A stretch of DNA of 64,000 nucleotides from Sphingobium sp. Z007. Lineage in GTDB: Bacteria > Pseudomonadota > Alphaproteobacteria > Sphingomonadales > Sphingomonadaceae. The notes beneath the pieces were generated by a model that saw only the letters and a list, made by a program, of their open reading frames with translations, made no database searches and was not told the DNA's origin. The DNA lies in contig NZ_FBXK01000005.1 of the NCBI RefSeq assembly GCF_900013425.1, positions 2,232,001 through 2,296,000 of the forward strand. The letters are read 5' to 3'. Each line of letters opens with the position of its first letter. Positions within the stretch are counted from its first letter, which is position 1. The position numbers were made by a program, and so were the translations under genes. This document shows, piece after piece, positions 52,413 to 62,265 of the stretch.

Positions 52413-53318
52413 TTATTTCCGCACCAGCGTACCAGCACCCTGGTCGGTGAAAATTTCCAGCAGCATCGCGTGCGGCACCCGGCCATCCAATATGACCGCG
52501 GCGTCCACCCCGCCCTCGACCGCGCGGACGCAGGTTTCCAGCTTGGGGATCATCCCGCCGCTGATCGTGCCGTCCTGTTGCAGCACGGCGATCGCCGCGG
52601 GATCGAGGTCGCTCAGCAACTGCCCCTGCTTGTCCAGCACGCCCGCAACATCGGTCAGCAGGAAGAAGCGCGACGCGTTGAGTTCGGCTGCGATCGCGCC
52701 CGCCATCGTGTCGGCGTTCACATTATAGGTATGGCCATCCACGCCGATGCCCACCGGCGCGACGACCGGGATGATGCCCGCCTGCGCCAGCGTATCCAAT
52801 ATGCGCCGATCGACCGACACCGGATCGCCGACAAAGCCTAGGTCGACATTGCGCTCGATCCCCGAATTGGGGTCCGCCTCGCGCCGGCCGCCGACCTTTT
52901 CACACAGGACCAGGCCCCCATCCTTACCTGAAATGCCGACCGCGCGCCCGCCTGCGCCTGCGATCCAGCCGACGATTTCCTTGTTGATCGATCCGGCCAG
53001 CACCATTTCGGCGATCTTGGCGGTTTCCGCATCGGTCACCCGTAAGCCGCCCACGAACTGCGATTCGACGCCCAGCTTCTTCAGCATCGCACCGATCTGC
53101 GGCCCGCCGCCGTGGACGACGACGACATTGATGCCCACCGCTTTCATCAGCACGACATCCTCGGCGAAATCGCGCGCCGCTTCGGGATCGCCCATCGCAT
53201 GGCCGCCATATTTCACAACGAAGGTCTTGCCCGCATAACGCTGCATATAGGGCAGCGCCTCGACCAGGGTTTCGGCCTTCGCCAGGAGCGCGGGATCGGG
53301 GGCGTGCTTGCTGTTCAT
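52413..53318 (-). CDS. argB: Acetylglutamate kinase
   Basis: ArgB phosphorylates N-acetylglutamate, the second step of arginine synthesis. The 301-residue protein has [15 protein letters not shown] (ATP loop), [36 protein letters not shown] and [20 protein letters not shown], the usual NAGK set. The N-terminal extension (YMQRYAGK region) is typical of the arginine-inhibited hexameric type. A 315-bp repeat-rich gap lies upstream. Confidence 0.96.
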   Translation of the reverse strand: MNSKHAPDPALLAKAETLVEALPYMQRYAGKTFVVKYGGHAMGDPEAARDFAEDVVLMKAVGINVVVVHGGGPQIGAMLKKLGVESQFVGGLRVTDAETAKIAEMVLAGSINKEIVGWIAGAGGRAVGISGKDGGLVLCEKVGGRREADPNSGIERNVDLGFVGDPVSVDRRILDTLAQAGIIPVVAPVGIGVDGHTYNVNADTMAGAIAAELNASRFFLLTDVAGVLDKQGQLLSDLDPAAIAVLQQDGTISGGMIPKLETCVRAVEGGVDAAVILDGRVPHAMLLEIFTDQGAGTLVRK

Positions 53319-53434
53319 GCGCGGGCGCATAAGGCCATATGCAGCCCGCCGCAAGGTTTGCGCACACTCCCACCGTGCTCCTGCGAAGGCAGGAGCCCAG
53401 TCTCACGCTGACGAGGGGTGACTTTACATTATCC

Positions 53435-53506
53435 CGTTCGCTTCGAGCGAAGTCGAGAAGTCGATAGCGCCACGCCCATGTTTCTCGACTTCGCTCGAAA
53501 CGAACG
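53435..53506. repeat. Family-C REP palindrome (copy 3)
   Basis: CGTTCGCTTCGAGCGAAGTC and GACTTCGCTCGAAACGAACG face each other. Same family as 3496, 6052 and 61199. Confidence 0.88.
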
Positions 53507-53576
53507 GAACAGGCTGGATCGCCCTGACGTCAGCAGGCTCTCCCCATCGCCGCATCATACGCCCCAACTTCATATA

Positions 53577-53594
53577 GTTAGTTCGCCAACTAAC
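53577..53594. promoter_or_regulatory. Perfect 7-bp dyad, orphan operator candidate
   Basis: GTTAGTT-cgcc-AACTAAC, unlike the REP families here and AT-richer than its surroundings; shape fits a TetR/MarR-type operator. No regulator gene adjoins it. Confidence 0.4.
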
Positions 53595-53633
53595 GATAAT
53601 CGCAACCCGCTCACAACTGTCGCACTCCTTGTC

Positions 53634-54308
53634 TCAGTTGCGATCCAGCCGCCGCCCCAGCGCCACCAGCAGATAGATGACCGGCGGCACCAATATGGCC
53701 GACAACAGCACCTTGGCCAGCATCTGCCCCAGCAGCAATTCGCCGATCGGGAACACCCCGTAAAAGGCGATCGTCACGAACAGCAGCGTATCCACGATCT
53801 GCGACAGTATGCTGGCGACCGCCGCCCGCAGCCACAACAGGCGCGCGCCCTCCCGCCCTTTCAACATCGCGAACAGGGTCACGTTCAACGTCTGTGAAAT
53901 GCCATAGGCGATGATCCCGCCCAGCCAGATACGCGGCGTCCCACCCATCATCATGGCAAAGGCTTCTGCCCGCTTAGGGTCCATGTCGCCCGCCGCCGGC
54001 GCCGCCAGCACGACGATCGACAACAGGATCGACGCGATCAGCGGCAGGAAACCGATCTGCACCAGCCGATTGGCGACGGCGCGGCCATGGAGTTCCGCCA
54101 CCGCACTGGAAATGGTGACCAGCAACAGGAAAGCGAAAATCCCCGCCTCCACCGCCAGCGGTCCTAAGCCCACCATCGGCCCGATCCCCGCCAGCGGCCC
54201 CAACGCCACCTGCTTGTTGCCCAGCACGCCGGCGATGCAGACCATCCCGCCATAGAAGATCGAGAAAGCGAAGAGCGAACGGCTGATGGGCGCGGGCAAA
54301 GCAGTCAT
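53634..54308 (-). CDS. VUT-family queuosine precursor transporter (YhhQ-like)
   Basis: A 224-residue inner-membrane protein, about six hydrophobic segments, of the vitamin-uptake (YhhQ) family that imports queuine precursors for tRNA modification. Features: VAELHGRAVANRLVQIGFL, RIWLGGIIAYGISQTLNVTL and AAVASILSQIVDTLLFVTIA (GxxxSQxxDT pattern). No queuosine gene nearby, so import for a remote pathway is assumed. Confidence 0.85.
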   Translation of the reverse strand: MTALPAPISRSLFAFSIFYGGMVCIAGVLGNKQVALGPLAGIGPMVGLGPLAVEAGIFAFLLLVTISSAVAELHGRAVANRLVQIGFLPLIASILLSIVVLAAPAAGDMDPKRAEAFAMMMGGTPRIWLGGIIAYGISQTLNVTLFAMLKGREGARLLWLRAAVASILSQIVDTLLFVTIAFYGVFPIGELLLGQMLAKVLLSAILVPPVIYLLVALGRRLDRN

Positions 54309-54442
54309 CGGCCGCCCTTACCGGGATTCATGCAATGGGGGAAGAGTTGCTAGCGGCTGCCCCTTTCTTCTCCCCGCGGGAGAGAAGGATACGCAGCCTC
54401 GCCGCATAGCGGCTAGGCGAAGTTGGAAGAGGGGGAGCGCCC
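54309..54442. repeat. Palindromic intergenic sequence, vut to ppx
   Basis: TTCTCCCCGCGGGAGAGAA (about 54366-54384) forms a hairpin, followed by a CTAGCGGCTG / CATAGCGGCTAGG pair. It resembles family E in style. No gene seen. Confidence 0.5.
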
Positions 54443-55957
54443 TCACCGCAACAACCGATATTTAACCCCCATCGCCTGCGCCAGGTTGCGCAACCGCCGC
54501 TCGACCGTCTCGCCATAAAGGTCGGCGTCCCCGTCGCGCAGTTGCAATTCGATCTGCCCCTCGGTCCGGCTCAGTTGCGACACCGCCAGCGGCCCTTCGA
54601 CGCCGCCGGACAGGCGCTGGGCCAAACGGATGGCCAGCCCCCACAGCGCCGCCCGGTGCAGCGCTTCGGGCGGCGCCAGCATCTCAACACCCGGGGGACA
54701 ACTCATGCCCCCGCCAAAATGGCTGTAGAGCGCCTGCGCTAGCATCCCCCGCTCCGGCGCGGTGATCCCCACCCAATTGCTGTGCAGCGCAATCTCGACA
54801 CCCCGTTCGGCCCGGAAATCGGGGTTCGCGCGCCATCCCACATCGGCCAGCAGGCAGGCGGCCCGGCGGATGCGCCGCGCTGCGGCATCGTCATCGGCAA
54901 ACAAGGGGGCGATCCATTTGTCGATCCGGTCGCCGTGGCCGCGAAAGCGCGCCTGCGCCTCCCCTTCCGCCTCCGCCGCGACCAGCAGCGGATCATCCGC
55001 CCGGATATCTTCGGGCAAAGCCTCATAGAGCAGCCCTTCGCGCAGGCCATAGGCCGACACGACCAGTCGGCTCGCCTTCAACTGCCGCACCACGACGGAC
55101 AGCAAGGCGGCTGCATCGGGCAGCGTCGGCACGCGCGATCCCGTCATCGCCGGGATCTGCTTCAACCGCGTCCGGTCGACATGGCTGACGATCCGGGTCA
55201 GTTGCTCGGCCCGCGCCGCCGTCATCTCATATTGGTGGACGACCGGCAGCGGAAAGCTGGTCAACTGCATGTCGAACCGCGCCAGCGCGCGCCAAGACCC
55301 GCCGACCAGGTAAAAGGGCAGGTCCGGCTCCGGCGTCCATCCCGCCTTCTCCAGCATCTTGACCACGATCCGCTCCAGCATCCGCGGCCCCTTGGCCCGG
55401 ATTTGCGGCAGGCGCAGAACGCCCAGCGGCAGCGAAATCGTCTGCTCCACCACCCCGCCCCGAATCCGCGCCAGCTCCAGGCTGCCGCCGCCCAGATCGC
55501 CGACGATCCCGTCCGCATCGGGAATGCCCGACAGCACCCCCATCGCCGCGCCGATCGCCTCCTGCGCCCCGGTCAGCAGTTCCACGGTCAGGCCCATAGC
55601 CTTGGCGCGCGCGATGAACTCTGGCCCATTGGTCGCATCGCGCACCGCGGCGGTGGCGACGCAGCGTATCTCGCTCACCTTCATCGCCCGGCACAGATGG
55701 GCAAAGCGGCTTACGGCGCGCAGCCCCCGGTCCATCGCCTCCGGCTCGATCGCGCCCGTCCTGGCCAGCGACGCGCCCAGTCCCGCCATCACCTTCTCAT
55801 TGAACAGGGTGAAGGGGATACGGCGCGGCCCGTCATAGATGACCAGGCGCACGCTGTTCGACCCAATGTCGATGATCGCGGTGCGCGCATGCGCCGGTTG
55901 CGGGGACGTCGCCATGCTTTCGGCGGCGGCGCGCACGCGGCTGAGCATCGAATTCAT
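54443..55957 (-). CDS. ppx: Ppx/GppA family phosphatase (exopolyphosphatase)
   Basis: A 504-residue exopolyphosphatase or pppGpp phosphatase of the ASKHA fold. Motifs: AIIDIGSNSVRLVIYDG (phosphate loop), RCVATAAVRDATNGPEFI, GIVGDLGGGSLELARI and a C-terminal HD-type domain (CLLADVGWRANPD). The ATG shares one base with the ppk stop (TGATG). Being coupled to ppk, polyphosphate is the likely substrate. Confidence 0.92.
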   Translation of the reverse strand: MNSMLSRVRAAAESMATSPQPAHARTAIIDIGSNSVRLVIYDGPRRIPFTLFNEKVMAGLGASLARTGAIEPEAMDRGLRAVSRFAHLCRAMKVSEIRCVATAAVRDATNGPEFIARAKAMGLTVELLTGAQEAIGAAMGVLSGIPDADGIVGDLGGGSLELARIRGGVVEQTISLPLGVLRLPQIRAKGPRMLERIVVKMLEKAGWTPEPDLPFYLVGGSWRALARFDMQLTSFPLPVVHQYEMTAARAEQLTRIVSHVDRTRLKQIPAMTGSRVPTLPDAAALLSVVVRQLKASRLVVSAYGLREGLLYEALPEDIRADDPLLVAAEAEGEAQARFRGHGDRIDKWIAPLFADDDAAARRIRRAACLLADVGWRANPDFRAERGVEIALHSNWVGITAPERGMLAQALYSHFGGGMSCPPGVEMLAPPEALHRAALWGLAIRLAQRLSGGVEGPLAVSQLSRTEGQIELQLRDGDADLYGETVERRLRNLAQAMGVKYRLLR

Positions 55958-58095
55958 CAGGCGCGCCCACGCAGGCGCAATGTCGGCACCGCTTCATTGT
56001 CCAGCGCCGCGCCGCGCCCGGACAGCGACGGGTTGGTCATAAAATAACGGTGCAGGTTGAACGGCTTCTCACCCGCGTCCAGCCGGGTATACTGGCCCTC
56101 GCTGTCGAGCGACCAGCTCTGTTCGCTGTCGATCAGGTTGGCGACCATCACCTGGTCCAATATCTGGTCATGCACCGTCGGATTCTCGATCGGCGCCATG
56201 AACTCGACCCGCCGGTCGAAATTGCGCTGCATCCAGTCGGCCGAGCTGATGAACACCTTCGCCCCATTATTGGGCAGCGCCTTGCCGTTGCCGAACACCG
56301 CGATGCGGCTATGCTCCAGAAAGCGCCCGACGATCGACTTGACCCGGATATTCTCCGACATGCCAGGCACGCCAGGCCGCAGGCAGCATATGCCGCGCAC
56401 GATCAGGTCGATCTGCACCCCCGCATTGCTTGCCGCATACAGCTTCTCGATGATCGCCGGATCGACCACGCTGTTCATCTTCGCCCAGATATTGCCCGGC
56501 CGCCCGGCGCGGGCATGGTCGATTTCCGCGTCGATCAGGCGGCACAGCGTATCGCGTAGATCGCGCGGCGACATGACCAGCTTCTCCAGCCGCTCCGGCT
56601 CGACATAGCCGGTGATGTAGTTGAACAGCGCGGCGGCGTCGCGGCTATAGGCCGGGTCGGCCGTGAAGAAGCTGAGGTCGGTATAAATCCGCGCCGTAAT
56701 CGGGTGATAATTGCCCGTCCCGAAATGGCAGTAGCTGCGAAACTGCTCGCCCTCGCGACGGATTACCATGGAAATCTTGGCGTGGGTCTTCCAGTCGATA
56801 AAGCCATAGACCACCTGCACGCCCGCCCGCTCCAGCGCGTCGGCCCACATGAGGTTCTGCTCCTCGTCGAACCGCGCCTTCAACTCGACCACCGCGGTCA
56901 CCGACTTGCCCGCCTCCGCCGCGTCGATCAGCGCGCGGATGATCGCCGACTGCTTGCCCGCGCGATACAGCGTCTGCTTGATCGCCACCACATCCGGGTC
57001 GATCGCCGCCTGTTTCAAGAAGGATACGACGACGTCGAACGCCTCATAGGGATGATGAACGACGATGTCCTTGGCGCGGATCGCGGCGAAGCAATCGCCG
57101 CCATATTCGCGGATACGTTCGGGGAAGCGCGGCACATAGGGTTCGAACTTCAAATCGGGCCGGTCGGCATCTACGATGCCGGACAGGTCGCTTATGCCGA
57201 CAAACCCCTCGACCTCGACCACCACCGCCTCATGGCCCTGGAGCATGTCCTGCAACATCTCCTCGACCGGTGCGGGGATGCGCTCCTCAATCTCCATGCG
57301 GATCACCCGGCCGCGCCGCCGCCGCTTGATCGCGCTGCGGAAATGGCGGACTAGATCTTCGGCTTCTTCTTCGATTTCGATGTCGCTGTCGCGGATGATG
57401 CGGAACACGCCGCTGTTGCGGACGCGATAGCCGGGGAACAGGTCCGCCGAAAAGCGCCGGATCACCGCCTCCAGCGCCATGTAGCGCGCCAGATCGCCCG
57501 GAATCCGCACGAACCGCGCCAGCGTCGGCGGGATCATCACCAGTTCGCGAATCGGCTGCTTGTCCGACAATCGCTCCAGGTCGAAGATGATCGACAGCCC
57601 CTGATTGGGGATGAAGGGAAAGGGATGCGCCGGGTCCAGCGCCTGGGGCGTCAGGATCGGGAAAATCTGCGTCAGGAAATGCTCGCGCAGCCACTGGTCG
57701 CAGGCTTCGTCCATTTCGCTGCTTGGCCCGATCACCTCGATGCCCACCTGCGCCAGTTCGTCATGCACCGCGCCCCACACCTTCTGCTGCGCCAGCATCA
57801 GCCGGGTGCTTTCCTCGCTGATCGCGCCGAGTTGCTGTGCAGGGGTCAGCCCGTCGGCGGAGCGCAGGTCGACATCCTGCAACTGCTGCCCCTTCAGCCC
57901 CGCGACCCGGACGGAGAAGAATTCATCCATGTTCGCGCCGGATATCGACAGGAAGCGCAGCCGCTCCAGCAGCGGATGGGCGCGATTCATCGCCTCCTCC
58001 AGCACGCGCTGGTTGAACGCCAGCCAGGACAGCTCGCGGTTGAAATAACGGTCGCTGGGCAGCGCCAGGCTGGCGGAGGGATCGGCTTCGGCCAC
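55957..58095 (-). CDS. ppk: Polyphosphate kinase 1
   Basis: Ppk1 reversibly forms polyphosphate from ATP. The 712-residue protein has the four Ppk1 domains: N-terminal RYFNRELSWLAFNQRVLEEA, a head domain, and two phospholipase-D-like domains. The autophosphorylated histidine is in DWKTHAKISMVIRR and the second in NPTVHDQIL. ADWMQRNFDRRVEFMAPI is also diagnostic. Starts three bases after hdaA; coupled to ppx. Confidence 0.96.
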   Translation of the reverse strand: MAEADPSASLALPSDRYFNRELSWLAFNQRVLEEAMNRAHPLLERLRFLSISGANMDEFFSVRVAGLKGQQLQDVDLRSADGLTPAQQLGAISEESTRLMLAQQKVWGAVHDELAQVGIEVIGPSSEMDEACDQWLREHFLTQIFPILTPQALDPAHPFPFIPNQGLSIIFDLERLSDKQPIRELVMIPPTLARFVRIPGDLARYMALEAVIRRFSADLFPGYRVRNSGVFRIIRDSDIEIEEEAEDLVRHFRSAIKRRRRGRVIRMEIEERIPAPVEEMLQDMLQGHEAVVVEVEGFVGISDLSGIVDADRPDLKFEPYVPRFPERIREYGGDCFAAIRAKDIVVHHPYEAFDVVVSFLKQAAIDPDVVAIKQTLYRAGKQSAIIRALIDAAEAGKSVTAVVELKARFDEEQNLMWADALERAGVQVVYGFIDWKTHAKISMVIRREGEQFRSYCHFGTGNYHPITARIYTDLSFFTADPAYSRDAAALFNYITGYVEPERLEKLVMSPRDLRDTLCRLIDAEIDHARAGRPGNIWAKMNSVVDPAIIEKLYAASNAGVQIDLIVRGICCLRPGVPGMSENIRVKSIVGRFLEHSRIAVFGNGKALPNNGAKVFISSADWMQRNFDRRVEFMAPIENPTVHDQILDQVMVANLIDSEQSWSLDSEGQYTRLDAGEKPFNLHRYFMTNPSLSGRGAALDNEAVPTLRLRGRA

Positions 58096-58098
58096 GGA

Positions 58099-58737
58099 TT
58101 ACTCGCGTTGCAGAGGGGGGGGATCGGGCGGGACTATAGGCAGAAAGCCTGCGGATTGCAGAGCCTCTTTCGCCAGTGCGACAGAAATCTTGCGTCCAGA
58201 TGACAATGCGGCCTGATCCAGCAGACGCGTGACCGCGGCAATGGCGCCATAGCTGCGTTCGACCCGGCGCACCAGCCATTCGGGCAGGTCGGCGGCATAG
58301 CTTGCGCCTGCGGTGTCGAACGCTCGCTCGATCAGCGCGCGGGCCAGCGCCTCGTCCGGCTCGTTTATCGCGACATGGGGCGCGGCCGCCAGCCGCGATC
58401 GCAGATCGGGCAGCGCCACGGTCCAGGTCGCCGGCGGCGCATTCCCCACCATCAGCAATGGCCGCCGTTCGGTCTGCGCCGCGTTCCAGGCATGGAACAG
58501 CCGATGCTCATCCTGCCCTTGCGCATCATCAATGATGTCGCCGCCGCTCATCCGCGCGAAATGGCGCGCCAGCGTCGATCGGCCGGACCGCGGCGGGCCG
58601 ATCAGCACGCTCACCGACAGCGGCCATTCGCGCCAGCGTTCCAGATGCGCGACAGCCTGCGCATTGGCGTCGCTGACCAGAAAGTCGCCATCATTTGGCC
58701 CCCCATGCCATTCGAAGGGCAGGCTGATCTGGCTCAT
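58099..58737 (-). CDS. hdaA: DnaA-inactivator HdaA
   Basis: A 212-residue DnaA-homologue lacking the DNA-binding domain, like HdaA/Hda that with the sliding clamp drives ATP hydrolysis by DnaA. The N-terminal ISLPFEW is a clamp-binding motif. AAA+ parts: VLIGPPRSGRSTLARHF (Walker A) and DIIDDAQGQDEHRLFHAWN (Walker B region), with RRVERSYGAIAAVTRLLDQ late on. The start overlaps the DUF2066 gene by four bases. Confidence 0.92.
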   Translation of the reverse strand: MSQISLPFEWHGGPNDGDFLVSDANAQAVAHLERWREWPLSVSVLIGPPRSGRSTLARHFARMSGGDIIDDAQGQDEHRLFHAWNAAQTERRPLLMVGNAPPATWTVALPDLRSRLAAAPHVAINEPDEALARALIERAFDTAGASYAADLPEWLVRRVERSYGAIAAVTRLLDQAALSSGRKISVALAKEALQSAGFLPIVPPDPPPLQRE

Positions 58738-59999
58738 TGCGGGGGCGGGGACGCCTGTCGCCGCGTGATCCGCAACGTCGTGCCGGAGACCGCCACATTA
58801 TACCCCCGCGCCTGCAATCCCGCGCGCAGCATGTCGGCCGTGCCGTCGAACGTCACCTGCATCACCGACGTGCCCCCCAGCGCCAGGCTGCTGGTATTGG
58901 CGACCCGCACGCCGGGGATCGACCGCACCGTGGATTCGCCCGCACCGATCGATCCGACATCGGGCGTGTCGAACTGGATAGAGAAGCTCGTGCCAGTCGT
59001 GACTACGCCCGGCAATTCCACCGCCTCGACCGGCGCCTCTGTCGCATTCTCGATCTCCAGCGCGGCCGGATCGACCGGCTCCTCGATGATCAGCGACGGG
59101 TCGGGCCGCAAACGGCCATCGTTGAGCGCCCGGATATAGAGTTCGTCGATCCGGCGCGCGCCTTCGTCCAGCATCTTGGCCAGGCCGCTGTCGTTCGACG
59201 CGCGCAGCGTCACGCTGCCGATCAGGCTGTTGTCGGGACCATAGCGCGCGGTGAAGGTGCCGGTCACTGGCCCGCCGGGATAGGCGCGGTCCAGCCGCGC
59301 GATCGGGATCACCACGTCGGCCGCGCCATATTGGTCGAGCAGTACGCGCCACCAAAGCCGCCCGCGCCGCCCGGTCTGGCCGGCGTTAAGCAGGATGGGA
59401 TCGGCAATCGATCCCGCCACCCGCACATAATCGATCGCGCTGTCGCCGGTGCGATATCGCGCCCAGGCCTTCTGCCATTCATTGGTACGCTCATAGGACA
59501 CGGCCGATCCGCCGTCCCACAGCACCGGAATCACCAGCAAAGGCGGCGATCGCATCACATTGCCCGACACGCCCAGCAGCGCGCCCGTCCGCGCCCGGTC
59601 GAACAATATGCCCAGTGTCGCGACATAGCGCGTCGGCCCGGCCTGCTCATACTCGATCTCGATGCCCGAAATCATCGCTTCTAGCTGCGAATCGGACAGG
59701 GCCGGCGCGCCGCCGCCGCCATGGGTGCGGGTCCACAGCATCCGCCAGGCCTGCCGCTGCGCCATGCGCCATCCGGCATAGCGGGCCGTATCGGCATCCC
59801 TGGCGAACACATCGACCTTGACCCCGCGCACCTCGAAATCGCCGCCGCTGGCGATCGGCGGCACCCCGCGCTCCCCCTCCATCTGCGCGAACAGCGCCGC
59901 GGCGGCGAGGCCCAGCGCGATGGCGATCGCGATCTGGACCGGCCGCGAGAGCAGGCGCAACAGGGCTGCGGGGCGGGAAATGGTCTGGCTCAGGCTCAC
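58734..59999 (-). CDS. DUF2066-like membrane-anchored protein
   Basis: A protein of about 421 residues with one N-terminal membrane segment ([20 protein letters not shown]) and a periplasmic part: [41 protein letters not shown] and [20 protein letters not shown], as in DUF2066 proteins, which lie next to purM/hda in several proteobacteria. The last ~80 residues look like a small heavy-metal-associated-type fold (no CxxC). Function unknown. GTG at 59999 chosen; an ATG at 60092 would overlap the purM start. Confidence 0.75.
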   Translation of the reverse strand: MSLSQTISRPAALLRLLSRPVQIAIAIALGLAAAALFAQMEGERGVPPIASGGDFEVRGVKVDVFARDADTARYAGWRMAQRQAWRMLWTRTHGGGGAPALSDSQLEAMISGIEIEYEQAGPTRYVATLGILFDRARTGALLGVSGNVMRSPPLLVIPVLWDGGSAVSYERTNEWQKAWARYRTGDSAIDYVRVAGSIADPILLNAGQTGRRGRLWWRVLLDQYGAADVVIPIARLDRAYPGGPVTGTFTARYGPDNSLIGSVTLRASNDSGLAKMLDEGARRIDELYIRALNDGRLRPDPSLIIEEPVDPAALEIENATEAPVEAVELPGVVTTGTSFSIQFDTPDVGSIGAGESTVRSIPGVRVANTSSLALGGTSVMQVTFDGTADMLRAGLQARGYNVAVSGTTLRITRRQASPPPQ

Positions 60000-60090
60000 G
60001 CGCGCCCTTTTGGCGACAATTGCCCGACATGCCAAGCGTGAACCCAAGCGACCTTCCGTTTTCGCGCCGCTTGCTCTACGGGCCGTCCCC

Positions 60091-61185
60091 ATGAGCGAGA
60101 ACGAATCCTATAGCTACGCCAAGGCCGGCGTCGACATCGCCGCGGGCAACGCCCTTGTCCGCGCCATCGCGCCCCTGGCCAAGGCCACCCGCCGCCCCGG
60201 CGCCGACGCCGAACTGGGCGGCTTTGGCGGCTTTTTCGACCTCAAGGCCGCGGGCTTTGATGATCCCCTGCTGGTTGCCGCCAATGACGGCGTCGGCACC
60301 AAGCTGAAACTCGCGATCGACCATGACCGCCATGATGGCGTGGGCATCGACCTGGTCGCCATGTGCGCCAACGACCTGATCGTCCAGGGCGCCGAACCCC
60401 TCTTCTTCCTCGACTATTACGCCACCGGCAAGCTGGAGAGCGGCGTCGCCGAGCGCGTCATCGCCGGCATCGCGCAGGGCTGCCGCATGGCCGGCTGCGC
60501 GCTGATCGGCGGCGAAACCGCCGAGATGCCCGGCATGTACGCCGATGGCGACTATGACCTGGCCGGCTTCTGCGTCGGTGCGGTCGAACGGACGAAGGTT
60601 CTGACCGGCAATCGCGTCAAGCCCGGCGACGTCCTGATCGGCCTCGCCTCCTCCGGCGTCCACTCAAACGGCTTTTCGCTGGTCCGTCGCCTCGCCGCCG
60701 ACAAGGGATGGCGGCTCGATCGCCCGGCGATCTTCGATCAGGACCTGCTGCTGATCGACGCGCTGATGGCGCCGACCAAAATTTACGTGAAAAGCCTGCT
60801 GCCGCTGGTCCGCGCCGGCATGATCCACGCGCTCGCCCACATCACCGGGGGCGGCCTGCTGGAAAATATCCCCCGCGTCCTGCCCGACGACTGCCATGCT
60901 ACGGTCGACGCCGACGCCTGGGAACAGCCGCGCCTGATGGCCTTCCTCCAGGCGCAGGGCCATATCGAACCGGCGGAAATGGCGCGCACCTTCAACTGCG
61001 GCGTCGGCATGGTGCTGGCCGTGGACGAAGCCCATGTCGCCGCCGTCACCAAGGCGCTGGAGGATGCGGGCGAAACCGCCTTCCGCATCGGCGAAGTCCA
61101 GGCGGGGGACAAGGGCTGCACCGTGCGCGGCTCCACCGAAACCTGGAGCGCCAAGGCCGACTGGTCGGCGACGCATCTGGGCTAA
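60091..61185 (+). CDS. purM: Phosphoribosylformylglycinamidine cyclo-ligase
   Basis: PurM forms aminoimidazole ribotide in purine synthesis. The 364-residue protein starts [17 protein letters not shown] and has [59 protein letters not shown] and [14 protein letters not shown], a full PurM set. Divergent from the DUF2066-hdaA-ppk-ppx operon; purN follows after a REP. Confidence 0.97.
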   Translation: MSENESYSYAKAGVDIAAGNALVRAIAPLAKATRRPGADAELGGFGGFFDLKAAGFDDPLLVAANDGVGTKLKLAIDHDRHDGVGIDLVAMCANDLIVQGAEPLFFLDYYATGKLESGVAERVIAGIAQGCRMAGCALIGGETAEMPGMYADGDYDLAGFCVGAVERTKVLTGNRVKPGDVLIGLASSGVHSNGFSLVRRLAADKGWRLDRPAIFDQDLLLIDALMAPTKIYVKSLLPLVRAGMIHALAHITGGGLLENIPRVLPDDCHATVDADAWEQPRLMAFLQAQGHIEPAEMARTFNCGVGMVLAVDEAHVAAVTKALEDAGETAFRIGEVQAGDKGCTVRGSTETWSAKADWSATHLG

Positions 61186-61198
61186 CATGTCCACCCTC

Positions 61199-61263
61199 CG
61201 TTCGTTTCGAGCGAAGTCGAGAAACGGTCGCGCCAGGGTTCTCGACTTCGCCCGAACCGAACG
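61199..61263. repeat. Family-C REP palindrome (copy 4) between purM and purN
   Basis: CGTTCGTTTCGAGCGAAGTC against GACTTCGCCCGAACCGAACG. Its right edge CGAACGGAAG provides the GGAAG that serves as the likely ribosome site of purN, nine bases further on. Confidence 0.85.
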
Positions 61264-61272
61264 GAAGTTGTT

Positions 61273-62223
61273 ATGCACAAAGCAAAAGTCGGCGTCCTGA
61301 TTTCCGGCCGCGGCTCCAACATGGCGGCCCTGCTCTACGCGGCGAAGGCGGACGACTGCCCCTATGAGATCGTCCTGGTCGCCGCCAACGATCCGCAAGC
61401 CCCCGGCCTGACCCTCGCCGCCGCAGAGGGTATCGCGACCTTTGGCCAGAGCCATAAAGGCCTCAAGCGCGCCGAATTCGACCAGATCATCGACGCGCAA
61501 CTCCGCGCCGCGGGCGCACACTATGTCGCCCTCGCCGGTTACATGCGCCTGCTCTCGCCCGAATTCGTATCGGCATGGGACGGCCGGATGCTCAACATCC
61601 ACCCCAGCCTGTTGCCCAAATATAAGGGCCTCGACACTCACCAGCGCGCGATCGACGCGGGCGACAGCCATGCCGGCTGCTCGGTCCATATCGTCACCGC
61701 CGAATTGGACGATGGTCCGGTGCTGGGCCAGACCCCGGTGGCGATCCTGCCCGGCGATAGCGCGGATAGCCTCGCCGCCCGCATCCTGATCGCCGAACAT
61801 CAGCTCTATTCCCGCACCCTCGCCGCCTTCGTCACCCGCGACCGCCAGCCCGACTGGCTGCTGAACAAGGTGCGCGAAACAGCGCTCGCCCTGCCGCAGG
61901 CGGACGAGATCGTCTCGCACGGCATGCCGTGCTTCGGCATCGTGAAGGGCAAGAAATTTGCCTACTTCACCCGCGACCATCATGGCGACGGCATCATCGC
62001 CATCCTCGTCAAAACCACCGCGCCGGAAGAACAGGCGACCCTGATGGAAGCCGACCCGGACCGCTATTACCGCCCCGCCTATTTCGGGGCCGACTGGGTC
62101 GGCATCCGCCTCGACCTGGGTGACACCGACTGGGACCATATCGCGGACCGCCTCCGCGCCAGCTGGCGCCAGATCGCGCCCAAGACGCTGCTGGGCCTCA
62201 TGGAAATCGCGGAAGACTTTTGA
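61273..62223 (+). CDS. purN: Phosphoribosylglycinamide formyltransferase fused to a MmcQ/YjbR-like domain
   Basis: PurN transfers a formyl group to GAR in purine synthesis. Residues 1-190 are a complete PurN: VGVLISGRGSNMAALL, catalytic N108 and H110 in NIHPSLLPKYKG, and D146 in TAELDDGPV. After a short linker, residues 195-316 (VRETALALPQADEIVSHGMP, YRPAYFGADWVGIRLD, APKTLLGLMEIAEDF) match the MmcQ/YjbR fold, usually a separate small protein. Total 316 against about 200 for PurN alone. No frameshift or linker stop is seen; the ATG is the only sensible start. Confidence 0.93.
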   Translation: MHKAKVGVLISGRGSNMAALLYAAKADDCPYEIVLVAANDPQAPGLTLAAAEGIATFGQSHKGLKRAEFDQIIDAQLRAAGAHYVALAGYMRLLSPEFVSAWDGRMLNIHPSLLPKYKGLDTHQRAIDAGDSHAGCSVHIVTAELDDGPVLGQTPVAILPGDSADSLAARILIAEHQLYSRTLAAFVTRDRQPDWLLNKVRETALALPQADEIVSHGMPCFGIVKGKKFAYFTRDHHGDGIIAILVKTTAPEEQATLMEADPDRYYRPAYFGADWVGIRLDLGDTDWDHIADRLRASWRQIAPKTLLGLMEIAEDF

Positions 62224-62265
62224 TCCTCTTCCTTTTGCCCGGTTCGATCCCCATAGAGTTGAGCC

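Larger units (their letters stand above)
53319..53633. other. Gene-free, repeat-rich gap before argB
   Basis: No gene seen. From argB outward it holds half a family-D REP (about 53379-53410), a family-C REP (53435-53506) and a GTTAGTT-cgcc-AACTAAC dyad (53577-53594). The argB promoter presumably lies close to 53318-53370. Confidence 0.6.
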
